Positions 40,183 to 49,081 of a DNA stretch of 64,000 bases are shown here, piece by piece. Numbering within the stretch: the first letter of the stretch is position 1; each line of letters starts with the position of its first letter. Made by a program: the position numbers and the translations under genes. Source of the DNA: Paracoccus shandongensis (GTDB taxonomy: Bacteria; Pseudomonadota; Alphaproteobacteria; Rhodobacterales; Rhodobacteraceae); contig NZ_JAFLRK010000001.1 of the NCBI RefSeq assembly GCF_017315735.1, positions 124,001 through 188,000 of the forward strand, in the 5' to 3' direction. The notes below the pieces were generated by a model. It was not told where the DNA came from. It searched no databases and saw only the letters and a list, made by a program, of their open reading frames with translations.

Positions 40183-41628
40183 TTATTCTGGATCGGACGC
40201 GAAGATCAAGCGTTCGTCGCAAGGCGCGATGCGCACGATGTTGGTGCTGCCCGGCACGTTGAAGGGCACGCCCGCGATCACCACCACCTGCCGGGTCTCG
40301 TCGGCAAAGTTGAACTCGCGCGCGGCGCGGGTGGCGTTGACCACCGCCTCCTTGAAGCGGCCCAATTGCGGGGTGATGACGCAATGCGTGCCCCAGGTCA
40401 GGCACATGCGGCGCAGGACCGATTCGACATGGGTCAGCGCGATGATCGGCACGCGCGGGCGTTCGCGGGCGACCAGGCTGGCGGTCTTGCCCGACTGGCT
40501 GAAGGCGCAGATGGCCGCGATGTCGGTTGTTTCCGCGATCTCGCGCGCCGCCGTCACGATGGCGTCGGCCACGGTGTGCAGCTTGTTCTGGCGCGAGGCC
40601 TCGATGATGGCGCGATAGTTGCTGTCCGCCTCGACGGACCGGGCGACGCTGTCCATGGTGCGCACGGCCTCGATCGGATAGGAACCGGCGGCGCTTTCCG
40701 CCGACAGCATCACGGCGTCCGCGCCTTCGTAGATGGCGTTCGCCACGTCGCTGACCTCAGCCCGGGTTGGCATCGGGCTTTCGATCATCGATTCCAGCAT
40801 CTGGGTCGCGACGATCACGGGCTTCGCCGCCGACCGGCACTTGCGCACCAGCCGCTTCTGGATCGGCGGGACGGAATGGATCGGCAGTTCCACCCCCAGG
40901 TCGCCGCGCGCGACCATGATGCCGTCGGACACGGCAAGGATATCCTCGAAGGCATCGACGGCCGCCGGTTTCTCGATCTTGGACAGGATCGCGGCGCGGC
41001 CCCGGGCCAGGGCGCGGGCTTCCTCGACATCCGCCGCGCGCTGCACGAAGGATAGGGCCAGCCAGTCCACGCCCAACTCGCAGGCGAATTCCAGATCCGC
41101 GCGGTCCTTGTCCGACAGCGCCGCCAGCGGCAGCACCACGTCGGGCACGTTCACGCCCTTGCGGTCGCTGATGGTGCCGCCGACCGTCACGGTGCAATCG
41201 GCGAAATCGGGGCCGCAGTCATCCACGCGCAGGCGGATCTTGCCGTCGTTCACCAGCAGGTTGCTGCCGGGCACCAGGGCCGCGAAGATCTCGGGGTGGG
41301 GCAGTTGCACGCGGTGCGAATCCCCCGGCGCGGCATCCAGGTCGAACCGGAACCGTTCGCCTTCCTCAAGATCGCAGGCGCCCGAGGCGAACTGGCCCAC
41401 GCGCAGCTTCGGGCCCTGAAGGTCGGCCAGGATGGCGATGGGGCGGCCCGTCTCGGCCTCGACCGCGCGGATGGTGTCGTAACGGGCGCGGTGATCGGCG
41501 TGGCTGCCATGGCTCATGTTCAGGCGGAACACGTCGGCGCCGGTCTCGAACAGCGCCCGGATCATGTCCTTGGTGCTGGAGGCGGGCCCCAGCGTTGCCA
41601 CGATCTTCACGTTGCGATGTCGTCTCAT
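40183..41628 (-). CDS. pyk: Pyruvate kinase
   Basis: A 481-residue glycolytic enzyme making pyruvate and ATP from phosphoenolpyruvate. The N-terminal VKIVATLGPASSTKDMIRAL, the NMSHGSHADHRARYD segment, catalytic AILSKIEKPAAVD (Lys) and GIMVARGDLGVELP, and the MLESMIESPMPTRAEVSDVANA signature are present, followed by the C-terminal regulatory domain. The start is the ATG giving MRRHRNVKIV. A small membrane-protein gene follows. Confidence 0.97.
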   Translation of the reverse strand: MRRHRNVKIVATLGPASSTKDMIRALFETGADVFRLNMSHGSHADHRARYDTIRAVEAETGRPIAILADLQGPKLRVGQFASGACDLEEGERFRFDLDAAPGDSHRVQLPHPEIFAALVPGSNLLVNDGKIRLRVDDCGPDFADCTVTVGGTISDRKGVNVPDVVLPLAALSDKDRADLEFACELGVDWLALSFVQRAADVEEARALARGRAAILSKIEKPAAVDAFEDILAVSDGIMVARGDLGVELPIHSVPPIQKRLVRKCRSAAKPVIVATQMLESMIESPMPTRAEVSDVANAIYEGADAVMLSAESAAGSYPIEAVRTMDSVARSVEADSNYRAIIEASRQNKLHTVADAIVTAAREIAETTDIAAICAFSQSGKTASLVARERPRVPIIALTHVESVLRRMCLTWGTHCVITPQLGRFKEAVVNATRAAREFNFADETRQVVVIAGVPFNVPGSTNIVRIAPCDERLIFASDPE

Positions 41629-41741
41629 CCTGCCGCCTTTCCGCCGTTTGCGCTAACTATGATCCAGAACGCGGGCGGCCGCAACTGGCGTCCGGCGGCA
41701 CCATGGCATAGACATTCCCCGACATGAAGGATGACCGACCC

Positions 41742-42482
41742 ATGACAGAGCGTGCCTTCTGGACGGAAGGCGAGGATCGCCCGTCCCGCTGGCTGATCAC
41801 CTGCGACCATGCCACGAACCGGGTGCCCGGCTGGGTGGGCGGCGGAACCCTGGGGATCGAGGCGGCGGACATGGCCCGCCACATCGCCTATGACCCGGGC
41901 GCGGCGGGGCTGGCGTCAAGGCTTGCCGCGCTGATGGAGGCGCCGGCGATCTTTTCGGATTTCTCGCGCCTGGTGATCGACCCCAACCGGGGCGAGGACG
42001 ACCCGACCCTGCTGATGCGGCTTTACGACGGCACGGTCATCCCCGCGAACAAGCACGCCGATGCGGCGGAACGCGAGCGGCGGCTGGACCGGCTGCACCG
42101 CCCCTATCATGCCGCGCTGGCCCGGCTGGCGGACCGCCATCCCGCCCGCTGCATCTGCGCGATCCACAGCTTCACCCCGCAGCTTCGCGGCCGCCCCATG
42201 CGGCCCTGGCAGGTCGGGATCCTTTATTCGTGGCGGGACGTGCGGCTTGGCCCGCCGCTGGTGCAGGCCTGCCGGAAAGCAGGCTGGATCACGGGCGAGA
42301 ACCAGCCCTATGACGGCCATCTGGAGGGCGATTCAATCGACCGCCATGCGTTGAAGCAGGGGCGTCCCAACGTGCTGATCGAGGTCCGCAACGACCTGAT
42401 CGCGGATGAGGCGGGCCAGGCGGAATGGGCGGCACGGCTGGCGCCGGTGATTGCAGGGACATTGGCGGCAACAGGGCTATAA
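41742..42482 (+). CDS. N-formylglutamate amidohydrolase family protein
   Basis: A 246-residue protein of the N-formylglutamate deformylase family, which in histidine degradation releases formate from N-formylglutamate. Conserved sites seen are LITCDHATNRVPGW (with the metal-binding Asp-His), the arginine-rich SRLVIDPNRGEDD and AIHSFTPQLRG. Histidine-utilisation genes are not nearby, so the physiological substrate is open. I start at the ATG preceded by AAGGA, with an in-frame ATG at 41724 as an alternative. It is divergent from pyk. Confidence 0.88.
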   Translation: MTERAFWTEGEDRPSRWLITCDHATNRVPGWVGGGTLGIEAADMARHIAYDPGAAGLASRLAALMEAPAIFSDFSRLVIDPNRGEDDPTLLMRLYDGTVIPANKHADAAERERRLDRLHRPYHAALARLADRHPARCICAIHSFTPQLRGRPMRPWQVGILYSWRDVRLGPPLVQACRKAGWITGENQPYDGHLEGDSIDRHALKQGRPNVLIEVRNDLIADEAGQAEWAARLAPVIAGTLAATGL

Positions 42483-42501
42483 AACGGTGGGGTGAAACCC
42501 C
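42481..42501 (-). terminator. Terminator overlapping the nrdJ stop codon
   Basis: On the minus strand the stem GGGGT-ttc-ACCCC begins within the TAG stop of nrdJ and is followed by ACCG and four Ts. It is closely similar to the terminator at 34510-34533 and also overlaps the end of the convergent amidohydrolase gene. Confidence 0.6.
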
Positions 42502-44765
42502 TACCCGCATTTCGAATGTCCGCAATTCGGACAGGTCATGCAGCCCTCGTTCATGCGCATCCCGTATTGGCCGCAGTTCGGGCAGGCCGGGCCCAGCGGG
42601 CGTTCACCGACCGCCACCGCCTCGACCTGCGGATCGGATTTCAGGCCCATCCCCTCGCCCGCCAGAAAGCCGATGGCGATCATGTGGCGCTCGATCACGC
42701 CGCCGATGGCCGCGAGGATCGAGGGCACATAGCGCCCGTTCATCCAGGCCCCGCCGCGCGGGTCGAAGACGGCCTTCAGTTCCTCGACCACGAAGCTGAC
42801 ATCGCCGCCGCGCCGGAACACCGCCGAAATCATCCGCGTCAAGGCGACGGTCCAGGCGAAATGCTCCATGTTCTTGGAGTTGATGAAGATCTCGAACGGG
42901 CGGCGGTGGCCCGACTGGATGATGTCGTTGATGGTGATGTAGATGGCGTGTTCGCTGGCGGGCCATTTCAGCTTGTAGGTCGCGCCTTCCAGGGCGGCAG
43001 GGCGGTCCAGGGGTTCCGTCAGATAGACCACGTCGGCGCCCGCATCGGCCTGCGGCACGCCTTCGGCCTTTTCGCTGACCGACAGCACGCTGCCGGTCAC
43101 GTCGTTCGGGCGATAGGTCGTGCAGCCCTTGCAGCCCAAGTCCCAGGCGGAGAGATACACATCCTTGAAGTCCTCGAAGGAAATGTCGGCGGGGCAGTTG
43201 ATCGTCTTGGAAATCGAGCTGTCCACCCAGTCCTGCGCCGCCGCCTGCATGGCGACGTGATCCCGGGGCGCAAGCGTCTGCGCATTCACGAAATGATCCG
43301 GCAGGGGCGCGTCGCCGTGCAGGTCGCGCCACATCTGGACAGCGTAATCGACGACCTCCTCCTCGGTGCGGCTGCCGTCCTTTTGCAAGACCTTGCGGGT
43401 ATAGGCATAGGCGAAGACCGGCTCGATCCCCGAACTGACATTGCCGGCATAAAGGCTGATCGTCCCGGTGGGCGCGATGGAGGTCAGCAGGGCGTTGCGT
43501 ATGCCGTGCCGGGCCACGGCCTCGCGCACATCCGCGTCCATCCGCTGCATGAAGCCCGAGGCGAGGTAAGCGTCCCGGTCGAACAGCGGAAAGGCCCCCT
43601 TCTCGCGCGCCAGATCGGCGGATGCAAGATAAGCCGACCGCGCGATCGCCTTCATCCAGGCCCGCGTCTGGTCCACTGCATCCGGCGCGCCATAGCGCAG
43701 GCCCAGCATCAGCAGCGCATCGGCCAAGCCCGTCACGCCCAACCCGATGCGGCGCTTGGCCTGCGCCTCGGCCGCCTGCTGCGGCAATGGAAATTTCGAC
43801 GCATCGACCACGTTGTCCATCATCCGCACCGCCACGCGCACCAGGTCGTCCAGCGCCGCCATGTCCAGCCGGGCCTGCGGGGTGAAGGGCGCGTCCACCA
43901 GCCGCGCCAGGTTCACCGACCCCAGCAGGCAGGCGCCATAGGGCGGCAGGGGCTGTTCGCCGCAGGGGTTCGTCGCCGCGATGGTTTCCGCGTAATGCAG
44001 GTTGTTCTGCCGGTTGATGCGGTCGATGAAGATCACGCCCGGCTCGGCATAGTCATAGGTCGCCCGCATGATCCGGTTCCACAGGTCGCGCGCGGGGACC
44101 GTGCGATAAACCTTGCCGCCGAAGACCAGATCCCACGGGCCGTCGGCCTTCACGGCTTCCATGAAGGCATCCGTCACCAGCACCGACAGGTTGAACATCC
44201 GCAGCCGGGCGCTGTCCTGCTTGGCGGCGATGAAGTCCTCGATGTCGGGGTGGTCGCAGCGCATCGTCGCCATCATCGCGCCGCGGCGCGAGCCCGCCGA
44301 CATGATCGTGCGGCACATCGAATCCCACACATCCATGAAGGACAACGGGCCGGATGCGTCGGCGGCCACGCCCTTCACCTCGGCCCCCTTGGGGCGCAGC
44401 GTGGAAAAATCATAGCCGATGCCGCCGCCCTGCTGCATGGTCAGCGCGGCTTCCTTCAGCGCGTCGAAGATGCCCGCCATGCTGTCCTGGATCGTGCCCA
44501 TGACGAAGCAGTTGAACAGCGTGACCGACCGGCCCGTGCCTGCCCCCGCCAGGATGCGCCCGGCGGGCAGGAAGCGGAAATCCTGAAGCGCGGCAAAGAA
44601 GCGGTCTTCCCAGGCGGCGGGGTCCGCCTCGACCCGGGCTAGGTCACGGGCGACACGCCGCCAGCTGTCCTCGACCGTGGTGTCGAGGGGGCGGCCCTCG
44701 GCGTCCTTCAGGCGGTATTTCATGTCCCAGATCTGTTCGGCAATGGGCGCGGCGAAACGGGTCAT
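42501..44765 (-). CDS. nrdJ: Adenosylcobalamin-dependent (class II) ribonucleotide reductase NrdJ
   Basis: A 754-residue B12-dependent ribonucleoside-diphosphate reductase, which makes deoxynucleotides with or without oxygen. The active-site loop NPCGEQPLPPYGACLLGS, the QQGGGIGYDFSTLRPKG segment, the glycyl-region analogue SIAPTGTISLYAGNVSSG and the C-terminal zinc-ribbon with redox cysteines (CPNCGQYGMRMNEGCMTCPN) are all present. The start is the ATG giving MTRFAAPIAEQ. No cobalamin riboswitch fits in the 70-base upstream gap. Probable target of NrdR, encoded at 13.7-14.2 kb. Confidence 0.97.
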   Translation of the reverse strand: MTRFAAPIAEQIWDMKYRLKDAEGRPLDTTVEDSWRRVARDLARVEADPAAWEDRFFAALQDFRFLPAGRILAGAGTGRSVTLFNCFVMGTIQDSMAGIFDALKEAALTMQQGGGIGYDFSTLRPKGAEVKGVAADASGPLSFMDVWDSMCRTIMSAGSRRGAMMATMRCDHPDIEDFIAAKQDSARLRMFNLSVLVTDAFMEAVKADGPWDLVFGGKVYRTVPARDLWNRIMRATYDYAEPGVIFIDRINRQNNLHYAETIAATNPCGEQPLPPYGACLLGSVNLARLVDAPFTPQARLDMAALDDLVRVAVRMMDNVVDASKFPLPQQAAEAQAKRRIGLGVTGLADALLMLGLRYGAPDAVDQTRAWMKAIARSAYLASADLAREKGAFPLFDRDAYLASGFMQRMDADVREAVARHGIRNALLTSIAPTGTISLYAGNVSSGIEPVFAYAYTRKVLQKDGSRTEEEVVDYAVQMWRDLHGDAPLPDHFVNAQTLAPRDHVAMQAAAQDWVDSSISKTINCPADISFEDFKDVYLSAWDLGCKGCTTYRPNDVTGSVLSVSEKAEGVPQADAGADVVYLTEPLDRPAALEGATYKLKWPASEHAIYITINDIIQSGHRRPFEIFINSKNMEHFAWTVALTRMISAVFRRGGDVSFVVEELKAVFDPRGGAWMNGRYVPSILAAIGGVIERHMIAIGFLAGEGMGLKSDPQVEAVAVGERPLGPACPNCGQYGMRMNEGCMTCPNCGHSKCG

Positions 44766-44835
44766 GGCAGATCCCTTGGGGCGGCAGGCGGTTGGATCTA
44801 CAAGATATGGGCGTTTCACACGTCCGATCAAGCGA

Positions 44836-45675
44836 TCAGATCGCCAGCCCCCGGCGCACCGCATCCTCGGCGGCGGTGGAGAGCGTCTTGCGGGTCTGAC
44901 CGGCCACGGGGATCGGTTCGTGCAGGACCACCGTCACCCGGCCCTGCCGCCGCGCGGCCAGCACCGCCAGCAGATGCGGGCCCAGGTCCATGTCGCCCCA
45001 CCAGCCATAGAAGCGCGGGTCGGTCCCGGCAGGCGCCTGATAGACCGCGCTGACAGGCTGGATCGCCAGCCCCTCGGGCAGCGCGGGATCCAGGAAGCCC
45101 TGGAACAGCGTCGGCTTGAAGGGCAGCAGGCGCCGCCCGTCGGTCGAGGTGCCCTCGGGGAAGAACAGCAGCCGGTGCCCTGCCCTGACGCGCGCGGCGA
45201 ATTCGTCGGCCTGGGTGCGGGCCAGCTTGGGGTCGCGGACCACGAAATGCGTGTCGGTCACGCGGGTCAGGATGTTGATGCCGGGCCAGCCCGCAACCTC
45301 GGCCTTGCTGACGAAAAAGACCGGCATGGCGGCGTTCAGGACCAGGATGTCCAGCCAGCTTGAATGGTTCGCCACCACCGCCCCGGGGCCGCGCATCGGC
45401 CTGCCAATCCTGCGCCAGCGGATGCCCATGCAGGCCAGGGTCAGGCGGCAGACCCATTGCACATGCGGGCCGGTCCAAGGACGGCGCTGGCCGTGAAACA
45501 GGCGTTCCACCCCGCGCAGGGGCAGGATCAGCAGCACGCCCGCCAGCAGCACCAGGATCGCGCCCGCACCCCGCCGCAGCACCCGCAGCCAGGCGCGCAG
45601 GCCATGGGGGCGGACCACCGGCGGCGGCACCGCATCGCGCCAGGTGGCCTCTCCACGTCCGGGAGTGACGTTCAT
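44836..45675 (-). CDS. olsA: Lyso-ornithine lipid O-acyltransferase OlsA (PlsC family)
   Basis: A 279-residue membrane acyltransferase of the PlsC family, the second enzyme of ornithine-lipid synthesis. An N-terminal hydrophobic segment (GAGAILVLLAGVLLILPLRG) is followed by the NHSSWLDILVLN (NHxxxxD) motif and LLFFPEGTSTDGRRL (FPEG). On sequence alone it could be a lyso-phosphatidate acyltransferase; the adjacent OlsB gene decides. Its ATG overlaps the olsB stop by four bases (ATGA). Confidence 0.9.
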   Translation of the reverse strand: MNVTPGRGEATWRDAVPPPVVRPHGLRAWLRVLRRGAGAILVLLAGVLLILPLRGVERLFHGQRRPWTGPHVQWVCRLTLACMGIRWRRIGRPMRGPGAVVANHSSWLDILVLNAAMPVFFVSKAEVAGWPGINILTRVTDTHFVVRDPKLARTQADEFAARVRAGHRLLFFPEGTSTDGRRLLPFKPTLFQGFLDPALPEGLAIQPVSAVYQAPAGTDPRFYGWWGDMDLGPHLLAVLAARRQGRVTVVLHEPIPVAGQTRKTLSTAAEDAVRRGLAI

Positions 45676-46481
45676 TGCGGCTGCCAGCGGCTTTCGTAGA
45701 ACTGCCGGTGCTTGTCGGACATGGCCTTGGTGTCCATCAGCAGGAACACGTCGGTGGTGTTGAAGGCGCGGTCGATGAAGGCCCCCTCGCCCACCATGCC
45801 GCCAAGGCGCAGATAGGCCTTGATCAGCGCGGGCATGGCGACCAGCGCCTGCCGCCGGTCCAATTGGTCGGCGGGGATCAGGTCCATGCGGTGATGGCCG
45901 GGCGGCAGGGCCTTGGGCCGCAGCTCGGCAGGGGCAAGATGATGGTGATGCAGCCAGCTGAGCGATTGCGCCAGCGCCGCCGTGTCGGTGCCATGGAAGC
46001 TGGCCACGCCGAACAGGATCTGGATGCCGTGGTCCAGCACGTAATCGGCCAGGGCGTTCCACATCAGGAACATGCCCGACCCGCCGCGCACGGCCGGATC
46101 GACGCAGGATCGGCCCAGTTCCAGCACCGGGCGGCCGCATTGGCGCAAGGGCGTCAGATCGTATTCGGAATCGCAATAGAACCGCCCGAACCGCGCCGCG
46201 CGGTCGCCTGGCAGCAGGCGATAGACGCCCACCACATGATCCAGATCCGCGCTCGACCGCCGGTTGTCGATCAGGCAGAGGTGATCGACCACGGGATCGA
46301 ATTCGTCCCGTTCCAGCCGCCGGTCATGATCGACCAGGGGACCGTCGCCGCCCAGTTCCTCGACAAAGACGCGATAGCGCAGGCGCTGCGCGGCCAGCAG
46401 GTCCGCTTCCGACACGGCCAGCCGGATGTCGAAGAAGGACGGGTCGGACTTCATGCGTGCGGCAAGGGCGGTCATGGTCAT
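45672..46481 (-). CDS. olsB: L-ornithine N-alpha-acyltransferase OlsB
   Basis: A 269-residue GNAT-like acyl-ACP transferase that puts a 3-hydroxyacyl chain on the alpha-amino group of ornithine, the first step of ornithine-lipid synthesis (phosphorus-free membrane lipids). Seen are AQRLRYRVFVEELGGDG, LELGRSCVDPAVRGGSGMFL and the C-terminal GGMVGEGAFIDRAFNTTDVF. Coupled to olsA by ATGA. The start ATG (MTMTALAARM) has a modest ribosome site. Ornithine-lipid genes often respond to phosphate, but no Pho box was identified here. Confidence 0.9.
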   Translation of the reverse strand: MTMTALAARMKSDPSFFDIRLAVSEADLLAAQRLRYRVFVEELGGDGPLVDHDRRLERDEFDPVVDHLCLIDNRRSSADLDHVVGVYRLLPGDRAARFGRFYCDSEYDLTPLRQCGRPVLELGRSCVDPAVRGGSGMFLMWNALADYVLDHGIQILFGVASFHGTDTAALAQSLSWLHHHHLAPAELRPKALPPGHHRMDLIPADQLDRRQALVAMPALIKAYLRLGGMVGEGAFIDRAFNTTDVFLLMDTKAMSDKHRQFYESRWQPQ

Positions 46482-46586
46482 CGGATCTTCTCTAGGCGGC
46501 GGGGGGCGGCATTGCAACAGCGCAGCGGGGAACCCCGCATCACCGCTTGCACTGAACAACCAAAGGTTGCAATTCTGGCGGAAGCC

Positions 46587-46766
46587 CTAGTTGCCCTGTA
46601 ACCACACGATATCCAGTGACACCCGTTTTCCGTCGATGACCTGCTTGCCCGCTTCAAGGAAATTGACGGTGATGCGATCGCCGATGCGCGATTGCACCTG
46701 CCCCTCGCCCCATTCGGGCGCGCCGGGATGGCGGACGATCATTCCGGGTTCCAGCATCTCGTTCAC
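46587..46766 (-). CDS. DUF3553 small protein
   Basis: A 59-residue protein of the DUF3553 family with the complete short domain (LEPGMIVRHPGAPEWGEGQV then RITVNFLEAGKQVIDGKRVS), a single SH3-like beta fold by appearance. I take the GTG at 46766 as start, preceded by AAGGGGGG; the next ATG is three codons inside. It is divergent from chpT, 44 bases apart. Function unknown; the same fold is fused to helicases in some bacteria. Confidence 0.75.
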   Translation of the reverse strand: MNEMLEPGMIVRHPGAPEWGEGQVQSRIGDRITVNFLEAGKQVIDGKRVSLDIVWLQGN

Positions 46767-46810
46767 GGCGTCGTCCCCCCCCTTGTCTGTCAATTGAAAG
46801 GTAATGTCCC

Positions 46811-47434
46811 ATGGTTCCGGATACAACGCATGTCGCACCGGGCGAGCTGTCGCAACTGCTGGGATCGCGGCTGTGCCACGACCTCGTCTCGCCCCTGGGG
46901 GCCATCGGCAACGGGGTCGAGCTGCTGGAGATGTCGCCCGACTTTCCCGGCATCGCCGCCTGCCCCGAACTGAAGCTGATTGCGGAAAGCGTGGCGGCCG
47001 CGCGCGCGCGCATCCAGATCTTCCGCGTGGCCTTCGGGCAGGTGCAGGGGGACCAGCGCATCTCGCGCGCAGGGCTGGCGCAGTTGCTGGACGGGTTTTC
47101 CGCGCAGGGCCGGATGCAGATCCGGCTGGAGGCCGAGGGCGATTTCGCCCGGACCGACATCCGGATGGTCACGCTGGCGATGATGTGCCTGGAAAGCGCG
47201 ATCCCCTGGGGCGGCACGGTCACGGTGCTGCACGGTCCCGCCGGCTGGCGCCTGGTGGCCGAGGCCGAGCGGACCAGGCAGGACGCGGCCCTGTGGGCCT
47301 GGCTGGGGGGCGATGCGCCGCGCAACCCCCTGCCCTCCGAGGTCCAGTTTCCCCTGCTGGCCGATGCCCTGGCAAGCGCAGGCCGCCCCGTCCGCTGCGA
47401 GGTGGACGACAAGGGGGCCGAGATCGCCTTCTGA
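46811..47434 (+). CDS. chpT: Histidine phosphotransferase ChpT
   Basis: A 207-residue phosphotransferase that passes phosphate from the hybrid kinase CckA to CtrA and CpdR. The dimerisation/phosphoacceptor helix carries GSRLCHDLVSPLGAIGNGVE with the phospho-His at residue 23; a second helix (SVAAARARIQIFRVAFG) completes the four-helix bundle, followed by a degenerate ATPase-like fold lacking ATP-binding boxes. The start ATG (MVPDTTHV) is divergent from DUF3553. The CtrA target and its inhibitor SciP are encoded 15 kb upstream. Confidence 0.92.
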   Translation: MVPDTTHVAPGELSQLLGSRLCHDLVSPLGAIGNGVELLEMSPDFPGIAACPELKLIAESVAAARARIQIFRVAFGQVQGDQRISRAGLAQLLDGFSAQGRMQIRLEAEGDFARTDIRMVTLAMMCLESAIPWGGTVTVLHGPAGWRLVAEAERTRQDAALWAWLGGDAPRNPLPSEVQFPLLADALASAGRPVRCEVDDKGAEIAF

Positions 47435-47447
47435 TCCCGGCCCGGCG

Positions 47448-48707
47448 TTACGCCCGGATCGCGCCGTCGCCCGTCACCAGATACTTGAAGCTGGTCAGCT
47501 GCTCGGCCCCGACCGGGCCACGGGCGTGCAGCTTGCCGGTGGCGATGCCGATTTCCGCGCCCATGCCGAACTCGCCCCCGTCCGCGAACTGGGTCGAGGC
47601 GTTGCGCATCAGGATCGCGCTGTCCAATCCATTGAAGAACCGCCGCGCGGTCGCGTCGTTTTCGGTCAGGATCGATTCGGTGTGCTGGCTGCCATGGCGG
47701 CGGATATGGGCGATGGCCCCGTCCACGCCATCGACCAGTTTCGCGGCGATGATCATGTCCAGGAACTCCTGCCCGAAATCGTCGGGCTCGGCCAAGACGG
47801 TGCCGGGGATCCGGGCCAGGTCGCCATCCGCCCGAACCTCGACGCCTGCGTCCAGCAGCGCCTGGACCAGGGCGGGGCCGCCGCGATAGGCTCGATCGAT
47901 CAACAGGCATTCCGCAGCCCCGCAGACGCCCGTGCGCCGCGTCTTGGCGTTCAGCACCACGCGCCGCGCCTTGTCGGGATCGGCGTCGCGGTCGATATAA
48001 ACGTGGCAGATCCCCTCAAGATGCGCAAAGACCGGCACCCGCGCTTCGCGTTGGACCAGCCCCACCAGCCCCTTGCCGCCGCGCGGGATGATCACGTCGA
48101 TCAGCCCCTGGGCTTGCAGCATCGCCGTCACCGCCGCCCGGTCGCGGGTCGGCACAAGCTGGATCGCGGCCTCGGGCAGGCCCGCCTGGCGCAGGCCCTG
48201 GACCATGCAGGCATGGATCGCGCGGGCGGAATGCAGGCTTTCCGACCCGCCGCGCAGGATCACGGCATTGCCGGATTTCAGCGCAAGCGCCCCCGCGTCG
48301 GCGGTCACGTTCGGGCGGCTTTCATAGATGACGCCGATCACGCCGATGGGGGTGCGCACGCGCTGGATGTGCAGCCCGTTCGGGCGGTCCCATTCGGCCA
48401 CGACCTCGCCCACCGGATCGGGCTGTCCGGCCACGGTGCGCAAGCCGTCCTCGATCCCGCGCAGGCGGTCTTCGTCTAGGCGCAGCCGGTCCAGCATCGA
48501 ATCGGCCAGGCCCTTGTCGCGGCCGAACTGCATGTCCTGTTCATTGGCGGCCAGAATCTCGGCCTGGTTGCGGCGCAGGGCCTCGGCCGCCGCGATCAGG
48601 GCGGCGTGCTTGCGTTCCGCCGTGGCCTGCGCCAGGTCCACCGCAGCGGCGCGCGCGGCCTCGCCCATGGTGGCGATCAGCGCCGTTGCATCCTCATGAT
48701 CCGTCAT
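47448..48707 (-). CDS. proA: Glutamate-5-semialdehyde dehydrogenase ProA
   Basis: A 419-residue enzyme that reduces gamma-glutamyl phosphate in proline synthesis. Aldehyde-dehydrogenase features are visible: [40 protein letters not shown], the catalytic cysteine in [16 protein letters not shown] and HTESILTEN. The start is the ATG giving [10 protein letters not shown]. The two-hairpin repeat copy 3 lies upstream; proB is not in the window. Confidence 0.97.
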   Translation of the reverse strand: MTDHEDATALIATMGEAARAAAVDLAQATAERKHAALIAAAEALRRNQAEILAANEQDMQFGRDKGLADSMLDRLRLDEDRLRGIEDGLRTVAGQPDPVGEVVAEWDRPNGLHIQRVRTPIGVIGVIYESRPNVTADAGALALKSGNAVILRGGSESLHSARAIHACMVQGLRQAGLPEAAIQLVPTRDRAAVTAMLQAQGLIDVIIPRGGKGLVGLVQREARVPVFAHLEGICHVYIDRDADPDKARRVVLNAKTRRTGVCGAAECLLIDRAYRGGPALVQALLDAGVEVRADGDLARIPGTVLAEPDDFGQEFLDMIIAAKLVDGVDGAIAHIRRHGSQHTESILTENDATARRFFNGLDSAILMRNASTQFADGGEFGMGAEIGIATGKLHARGPVGAEQLTSFKYLVTGDGAIRA

Positions 48708-48782
48708 GGCAATCCCCCGCAATCAGCCGTTCAGATGACCCATCCCGGCGCGCGCTTCAACCCGCCCGTTCACCTTGGCCAC

Positions 48783-48823
48783 AAATATCCCGGGGGAGTC
48801 CGCAGGACGGGGGCAGCGCCCCC
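48783..48823 (-). repeat. Intergenic two-hairpin element, copy 3
   Basis: AAATATCCCGGGGG is followed by GTCC-gca-GGAC and GGGGGC-agc-GCCCCC. The first stem differs in sequence and length from copies 1 and 2 but still pairs, and the second stem is conserved. It lies downstream of the tRNA-Asp genes on the minus strand and upstream of proA. Confidence 0.75.
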
Positions 48824-48856
48824 GACAACGCTTCAATCAGGAAAAAGGGGAAGAAA

Positions 48857-48933
48857 TGGCGCGGTTGACGGGGCTCGAACCCGCGACCCCCGGCGTGACA
48901 GGCCGGTACTCTAACCAACTGAGCTACAACCGC
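48857..48933 (-). tRNA. tRNA-Asp (GTC)
   Basis: A 77-nucleotide cloverleaf with encoded CCA end. On the minus strand the acceptor stem starts GCGGTTG, the D-arm reads GCTCAGTTGGTTAGAGT, the anticodon loop CCTGTCACG holds GTC, and the T-arm is GCGGGTTCGAGCCCCGT. Identical to the tRNA 26 bases upstream (48960-49036). Confidence 0.97.
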
Positions 48934-48959
48934 GCTATATCTTGGGCGACTGGTGTGTG

Positions 48960-49036
48960 TGGCGCGGTTGACGGGGCTCGAACCCGCGACCCCCGGCGTG
49001 ACAGGCCGGTACTCTAACCAACTGAGCTACAACCGC
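48960..49036 (-). tRNA. tRNA-Asp (GTC), second identical copy
   Basis: This tandem duplicate of the neighbouring tRNA-Asp carries the same 77 nucleotides including the encoded CCA; only the 26-base spacer separates the two. Both are presumably processed from one precursor. The queuosine at their wobble base is the substrate of GluQRS (gluQ, 24.6 kb). Confidence 0.97.
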
Positions 49037-49081
49037 ACACTCACCACCCCGATCGCATCGCCCGCCGGGGTGAGGGGCGGT

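Noticed and set aside
44766..44835. NrdR box or cobalamin riboswitch in front of nrdJ
   Set aside because: One half-matching sequence (CCATATCTTGTA) is present but no second box at 31-32 bases, and a 70-base gap cannot hold a B12 riboswitch.
46525..46538. Perfect palindrome GCGGGGAACCCCGC between olsB and DUF3553 as a regulatory site
   Set aside because: It could be a weak terminator stem for DUF3553, but a short GC palindrome is expected by chance in this composition and no T-run follows.
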